Of a stretch of DNA of 64,000 bases, positions 14,401 to 22,100 are shown in pieces. The notes under the pieces are model-generated. The model made no database searches, was not told where the DNA came from, and saw only the letters and a list, made by a program, of their open reading frames with translations. The translations under genes were made by a program, and so were the position numbers. This stretch comes from Megaleporinus macrocephalus. Lineage: Eukaryota; Chordata; Actinopteri; Characiformes; Anostomidae. Every line of letters begins with the position of its first letter. Positions within the stretch are counted from its first letter, which is position 1. The stretch spans positions 35,380,327 through 35,444,326 of the forward strand of contig CM038717.1 of the NCBI GenBank assembly GCA_021613375.1, given 5' to 3'.

Positions 14401-16051
14401 AAAAGCTGAATTGGCCACTTGTGACCTGCCCACTACGTTGGGGAATGCTCCTCATGAATGAAAAATGAAGGTGGTAGACAAAAGGAGCTATTTTTCAAAG
14501 AAATGTGTAAGTCAAATGAAATGAGTCCATCATAATAAAGTTAATGGTGATGCTAAGGCTTTGGTGCACAGAATCCAGCAGGCTAACATCGTCTGTAACT
14601 ATGAATAACAAGCAGTGTTCCTACTTTTATTAAAGCTAATGTGTACGAGATGTCAGTTGCACTATGGCTGAAGTAGGGTTGATAAGTCTTTAGATGTAAA
14701 CTTATTGTTTACTGGTTTGAAACTGGCTGAAACGAGTCTATGTCTTGTAGTTTAATTGAGACATTAAGAAAGATTGAATTGTTTCCTGGGATGGTTCATT
14801 TTGTTTTGAGGACAACAGCACAAGGTTACACAGTGCTCCATGTATTAACCTTGATGTATGATAACTGTTTCATTTGCACTAAAGTAAATAAGTCTTTAGA
14901 TGTAAACTCACTGCTTATTGGTTTGAAAGTGGCAACAGTTTCTGGATGAAGATATGTCTTGTACTTTGATTGACACTTGCTACTTTGTTGGTTTAGTGGA
15001 GATTATGCAGCTCCATCTACTTTTATTACTGCTGATGTATGATACCTGTTTCATTTGCACTATTGCTGAAGTAAGCTGAAGTATAAACTACTTATTTGTC
15101 AGTTAGTTTAACATTATATAATTCATTAATTATAATTTGAGTTGTTATTCAGAATAGTATAAAAGTTTCAGTTCACTTTCAACTCCTTGTACTGCGTTTA
15201 GCAGCCTGTCAAATTTTATCTGTTAGCATTGCTGTTAGCTTGCTGTACAAGGTCTGACTCTGAGCCTTCTTTATTGGTTTCAGGGTTGTAGGCAAGAAAA
15301 CAGACTGATAAAGTTTTTGGGCTGTTAAACTTTCATGAAGAGCTGCAACCACATAACCAAAACTCCTGTAAAGGCTATTTGACTGACTACTATAGGTTGT
15401 TGTATCCAGTAACAGTCCTTGATAAAGTAGGGCAGGTTATTATAACAGATACAGTCTGTGGTTATCCACTGATGACATTGCTGCTCTTGAGTAGCTGACT
15501 CCTGTTTTTCCTCATTATACATTGTTATATACATTATTAATGTAGCTGTACTGTTCTTCTCTCTGCAGGCTGCTGAACAGTGATGATGCAGAGGAAGCCT
15601 GCAACCATCTTAAAGTAATCCTGAAGAAAAACCCCTTACTGCTGAAAGATTTAGATCTGAGCAAGAATAAAACAACAGACATTGAGGTGAAGCAGCTGTG
15701 TGCTCTACTGAAGGATCCACACTACAAACTGAAAACACTTACGTAAGTAATCCACTGTAGTAATTCATGCAGACTGAAAGCCAGTGTTCTGCCTAGCTGT
15801 AGATCCACGTATTGGTTCTCATACAGTATTCTAATAATTCTAATGGTTATTTACAGCTTTCAAACTTGAATGACCGAATGCACAGTTGTAGACTCTTTAT
15901 CTAAATAGTGTGCTTGTTCTTTTTGAATGAATTGCATGTACTTTTCATACAGCATTTGTTCAAAGCCAATCTTGCCCGTATAGTACATAATTGATGGATT
16001 GTTTCTAATCTAACTGCCACACCTACTGTTTGTAGAGCACAACAAAATAAA

Positions 16052-16136
<85 letters not shown>

Positions 16137-19100
16137 TACAGACATGGTTTACTGCATGATTCATGGCTTTATTAACAACAGGAACAGAAACCAAAAAACT
16201 AAATGCTGTGAGCTTTTATAGCATCCTGGCTGTCCAACAATATGAGGGGAAAGAAGCTGAAGAGCTGAGCCAGTCAAAGAAAAATCTTTACTAGAGAGAA
16301 TAAACAGGAGTAATATTCAGCATCTTCCCATAACATTACCAAAGTCTGTTCTCATCAGTCTTTCACAACTAGACAGTTAGCAGAAGCAACTCTAGTCAAT
16401 TTCCAGTATTGAATTTTGTTTAAAGTGGTTTATTGACTTTTGCAATCGAAATATTTGTGTCTAGATCTCTTCTGGTTTAGCTCTACAATGAATGCATTTA
16501 GTGCTAGAACATTTGCAGGGCTCACTTTAGCTTTTGTTTAGATTTATATGCTTTTATCTCCTGTGGTGTGAACAGTGATGCACTGTTGGAAATTATACCC
16601 AGCACTGACTGCTTATACACATTAGGTTTTGTGAGTATTATCATCATACACATTTTCATAGTTGTTAAAAACTCTTCATATACCATATGAACTATGTAGC
16701 AACCTCTCAGCAACCGCCACATACACCATAGCAACAACCTAGCAATGCCCTAGCAACCATCTGGCACACAATACGACTTACAGTGCACCTATAAAGTCCA
16801 ATGAAGCTGCAAAAACAAAGCCAACTTCTGCTTCCTTAATAGAGGAACAAGAATAAGTCTGACTACAGCAATGATTATCCGTATATCACTCAAAGTTTCC
16901 CTTGCTCGCCCCTTATTAGCCTACAGGTGAAATTAAGTGGAGTCAGTGATAGTGATGCAGTGATGTCAGTGATGCAGTGCTTTCAGTCATAGAGAGTGTT
17001 AATGATAGAGGTGATAGAGGACAGGTCAGTGATAGATGACAGGTCAGTGATAGAAGGCTGTCAGTGACAGGGGTAGATCAGTATTGGAGGGTTAGTCAGT
17101 AATGGAGGGTTAGTCAACGATGGATGGTAAGTGATGGAGGGTGAGTCAGTTATAGAGGGTCAGTGATGCAGTGCTTTCAGTCATAGAGAAAGTTAATGAT
17201 AAAGGTGATAGAGGACAGGTCAGTGATAGAAGGCTGTCAGTGATAGAGGGAAAGTTAGTGATAGAGGTGAGTCAGTGATCGAGGTTGATCAGTATTGGAG
17301 GGCAAGTCAGTAATGAAGGGTTAGTCAGTGATGAATGGTGAGTCAGGAAAAAGAAGGCTGTCAGAGACAGGGCTGTCAATGATGGCGGGTGAGTGAGTAA
17401 TAGAGGGCAGTCAGGTTAGGGTGAGTCAGTAATTGAAGGCTGCCAGTGATAGAGGAAGAGTCAGTGATGGAAGGTAAGTCAGTGATGGAGGGTGAGTTAG
17501 TGATAGAGGGCTGTCAGTGATAGAGGAAGAATCATTGATGGAGGGAAAGTGAGTGATAGATGATGAGTGAGTGAAGAGGGGCTGTCAGTGCTGCTAGTGA
17601 TAGAGGGAAAGTGATAAAGGGTGAGTCCATGATGGATGGATGGTCAATGAAAGAGTGCGAGTCAAGGATGGAGGGAGAGTCAGTGATCAAGTCAGTAATG
17701 GAGGCTAAGTCAGAGATAGAGGGTGAGCTAGTGATAACGGGCTGTCAATCATGAATGGTGAGTCATTAACAGAATGCTGTCAGTGTCAGGACTGTCAATG
17801 ATGCCGCATGAGTTCATGAGAGAGGGCTGTCAGTGATTGAGGGAGAGTCAGTAATAGAAGGCTGTCAGTGATATAGGGCTGTCAGTGATTGAGTGTGAGT
17901 CAGTAATAGAAGGCTGTCAGTGATAGAGGGTGAGTCAGTAATAGAAGGCTGTCAGTGATAGAGGGTTGTCAGTGATTGAGTGTGAGTCAGTGATAGAGGG
18001 CTGTCAGTGATAGAGGGCTGTCAGTGATTGAGGGTGAGTCAGTAATAGAAGGCTGTCAGTGATAGAGGGATGTCAGTGATAGAGGGATGTCAGTGGTTGA
18101 GGGTGAGTCAGTAATAGAAGGCTGTTGGTGATAGAGGGATGTCAGTGATTGAGGGTGAGTCAGTGATAGAAGGCTGTCGGTGATAGAGGGATGTCTGTGA
18201 TTGAGGGTGAGTCGGTAATAGAAGGCTGTCGGTGATAGAGGGATGTCAGTAATAGAAGGCTGTCAGTAATAGAGGGCTGTCAGTAATTGAGGGTGAGTCA
18301 GTAATAGAAGGCTGTCGGTGATAATGGGATGTCAGTGATTGAGGGTGAGTCGGTAATAGAAGGCTGTCGGTGATAGAGGGATGTCAGTGATTGAGAGTGA
18401 GTCAGTAATAGAAGGCTGTCAGTGATAAAGGGCTGTAAGTGATTGAGGGTGAGTCAGTAATAGAAGGCTGTCAGTGATTGAAGGTGAGTCAGTAATAGAA
18501 GGCTGTCAGTGATTGAGGGTGAGTCAGTAATAGAAGGCTGTCGGTGATAGAGGGATGTCAGTAATTGAGGGTGAGTCAGTAATAGAAGGCTGTCAGTGAT
18601 TGAGGGTGAGTCAGTAATAGAAGGTTGTCAGTGATAGAGGGCTGTCAGTGATTGAGGGTGAGTCAGTAATAGAAGGCTGTCAGTGATTGAGGGTGAGTCA
18701 GTAATAGAAGGCTGTCAGTGATAGAGGGCGGTCAGTGATTGAGGGTGAGTCAGTAATAGAGGGCTGTCAGTGATTGAGGGTGAGTCAGTAATAGAAGGCT
18801 GTCAGTGATAGAGGGTGTGTCAGTGACTGAGGGTGAGTCAGTAATAGAAGGCTGTCGGTGATAGAGGGTGTGTCAGTGACTGAGGGTGAGTCAGTAATAG
18901 AAGGCTGTCGGTGATAGAGGGATGTCAGTGATTGAGGGTGAGTCAGTAATAGAAGGCTGTCAGTGATAGAGGGTGTGTCAGTGACTGAGGGTGAGTCAGT
19001 AATAGAAGGCTGCCGGTGATAGAGGGATGTCAGTGATTGAGGGTGAGTCAGTAATAGAAGGCTGTCAGTGATAGAGGGCTGTCAATGATTAAGGGTGAGT

Positions 19101-22100
19101 CAGTAATAGAAGGCTGTCAGTGATTGAGGGTGAGTCAGTAATAGAAGGCTGTCAGTGATAGAGGGCTGTCAGTGATTAAGGGTGAGTCAGTAATAGAGGG
19201 CTGTCAGTAATTGAGGGTGAGTCAGTAATAGAAGGTTGTCAGTGATTGAGGGTGAGTCAGTGATAGAGGGCTGTGAGTGACTGAGGGTGAGTCAGTAATA
19301 AAAGGCTGTCAGTGATAGAGGGATGTCAGTAATAGAAGGCTGTCGGTGATTGAGGGTGAGTCAGTAATAGAAGGCTGTCAGTGATGGAGGGAGAGTCAGT
19401 GATGGAGGGTGAGTTAGTGATAGAGGGATGTCAGTGATAGAGGGTGAGTCAGTGATGGGGGACAGTCAGTGGTACAGAGAAAGTCAGTGGTGAAGGGAGA
19501 TTCAGTAATGGAGAGCGTGTCAGTGATAGACATCAAGGCAGTGATGGAATTTGGGTCAGTGATAGAGGTGCTGTCAGTGATAGATGATTGTCAGTGGTGG
19601 AGGATGTGTAGGTCATGAATATTTATTGGCATATTTAGATCATGCCAAGACTGTAAGACTGTTCTCACATTGACAGGAGGTGTACATTTTGTCATATTTG
19701 AGGAGAGTTTTATTAAATGTCAATTTTGTGTTTTCCTTTGCTGGATATTTATTATACCACCCAAATTATTATGTATTAAGTGTTACACCAAAAACAATTG
19801 TATAATATGTCCTCTTGTGCTTTAAACCACTATCACAAGTGATGAAAATATCACTCCTGCGTGTATTTTTTGCTGACAGGAGCAAACTATAATTAACAAA
19901 AAATTCAACAATGGTGTATCTTAGAAAACTAAAGGTTGTAGTATGTTCATCCTGTGGACATCTGTATAATACAAGTGATTTGAGATCTGTATGTCATATG
20001 AATGTCTTAAGAGTGGTAATTTAATACTTCTAATTTCTAAATAACTAACATTTAACCAAAGCATATTTTACCAAAGTGTTGCAGTATGTTTCACGGTTGA
20101 GCCTCTGTACACTACAAGTAATTTTAGAGTTGTACATCATACAGATGTCTCACAATAGTAATTCATTATTTTTCATTATATCATCCCAAAGTAGGTTTGT
20201 GTGCGTCTCAGTAAAGTTTCAGGAGGTTTTAGTTTAGTCTTTTAAATGTATGTCTGTATTGTTTTACACAGCTTTGTAAAAGTAGTGTATTTTGACACAA
20301 TCTGTGTATTTAAGTATGTTTCAAGTCTTTAAAAACAACACATACTGGCTCCTCGTTTCTCTGATTTTTGTATGTTTTTGAACAGTGCCGCACTTTACAG
20401 ATGGTCCCTTGCCATCATCAGCGCCTGGCTTTGTAATTCCAGCTATTTTGATAAAACCTACTCAGAGAAATGGGAAGATTGGGAGCTATGAGTAAATGTA
20501 GCGATTTCAGTTTGTTCTCTGGTTCACTGCGTCTTAGAAAATGTCATTTCATAGATTTTTGGAGGTTGTTTGTTTGTGATCTACTGCAGCGGCAAAATGT
20601 GAACATCCGCCAAATATCCAATATTAACTTACCAAGCTGCAGCGGGAACAGTGGAATACGTGCTTATGAAAAGTGTTAAAACTGTTAAATCATTATTATA
20701 AGCTAGATAAACCAAACTTTGAATCTAACTCACCTGTCGGCTCCTCTGTATTCCACCATGTTTGTTGTAGTTGAGAGGCTTTTCGCGAAAGTTTCTCTCA
20801 AACGCAGACAGCAGCCGATGCACTTTGCACATGAGGAAAAATATCAAATCAAAGGAAAAAAACATTAAAGGATGAAAAAAAGTTTGAGCATGATATTATG
20901 AAAAATGAGTATGCAGTTCTTATTTCTGTGCTCGCGAGTTTTACATTTGCACTCACAAGCGGGAAATTTACATACACAAAATGTTAAAACTTGCAGGTAT
21001 ATATTTTTTACCTCGTGATTTTGCGCCCCCTAGTTTTAACACTGATGTGGTGCCATAAATGTTGATTGTAGCTATTCCTGAATTCCACTTTGTCTCACTT
21101 GGCAGGCTTTATAAGTCAGGTAGTATTACAGAGAGAGACTGCACTGATCTGATTACTGCTCTGACTGTAAACCCCTCACACCTGAGAGAGCTGGATCTGA
21201 ACAAGAATAAACTGGATATAGCAGGAGTGCAGAATCTCTGCGGTCTACTGGAGAATCCTCTCTGTAAACTGGAGAAACTGAAGTGAGTAAGAGTGTCTAC
21301 GTAGCGGGTTAATTACATGTTCTTGGAGCAGCAGTGCCAATGATATCACATTAAAACTAGTGTTATCTATATTTTAGTACAGTTTCCATTTCTACACAGA
21401 ATTGGTTTATATGTATTTACATGCATTATAAATAATTGATAGATCAATATTGTAATGTGTCTAAACATACAGTTTATTAATTAAGATTAATTAATTAAGA
21501 TTTCATACTGGTGCTGTCCAAAGAGAAACATGTCTCTTCATTTCTGTTGATTGATTTTTATTTATCTGCATTTTTAACACAGCTAATGTTGTTTACATTG
21601 TGTGAACATTTCATGATGAATGGACCAATAGAAACGCTCCAAAGTAACTGGTTCCATTGAATTACATTTAAAGTAAAGTAGGCTTGTCCTGTCTTGTGAG
21701 GTTGCCATTCTGGGTTTTATTTGGACAGCAATGATATGTAATGTGTGTTCTTCATTTATTGTAATTTATTCTACTCCATTGTTATTTTCCTCATTATGTG
21801 CAGAAAGTAAACTTCTCTCTTTTCTCTCTCTCACTTACAGACTAGTTAATGCTGTTACAGAGAAATCCTTTTTTGTTCTGGTCTCAGCTCTTCGTAATAA
21901 TCCATCATATATCAGAGAGCTGGATCTGAGTGAGAATGAACCGGGAGAATTAGGAACGATGGCACTCTGTACTCTTCTAAAGAATCAGGACTGTAAACTT
22001 CAGACACTACTGTAAGTAACTCTTATTTACTGAAAGTTATTCACCACACCACAGATTTTTACAGCATGATAATATCAATACAGAGGAATTTCATGATTAA

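Noticed and set aside
16051..16136. Possible replication or cruciform element
   Set aside because: A common compound microsatellite; no evidence beyond the inverted repeat.
15901..16194. Reverse open frame with poly Tyr-Ile and Thr-His
   Set aside because: Translation of the GT/TA/AC microsatellite.
20470..20679. 69-residue forward frame
   Set aside because: No recognisable features and no splice context; chance frame in an intron.
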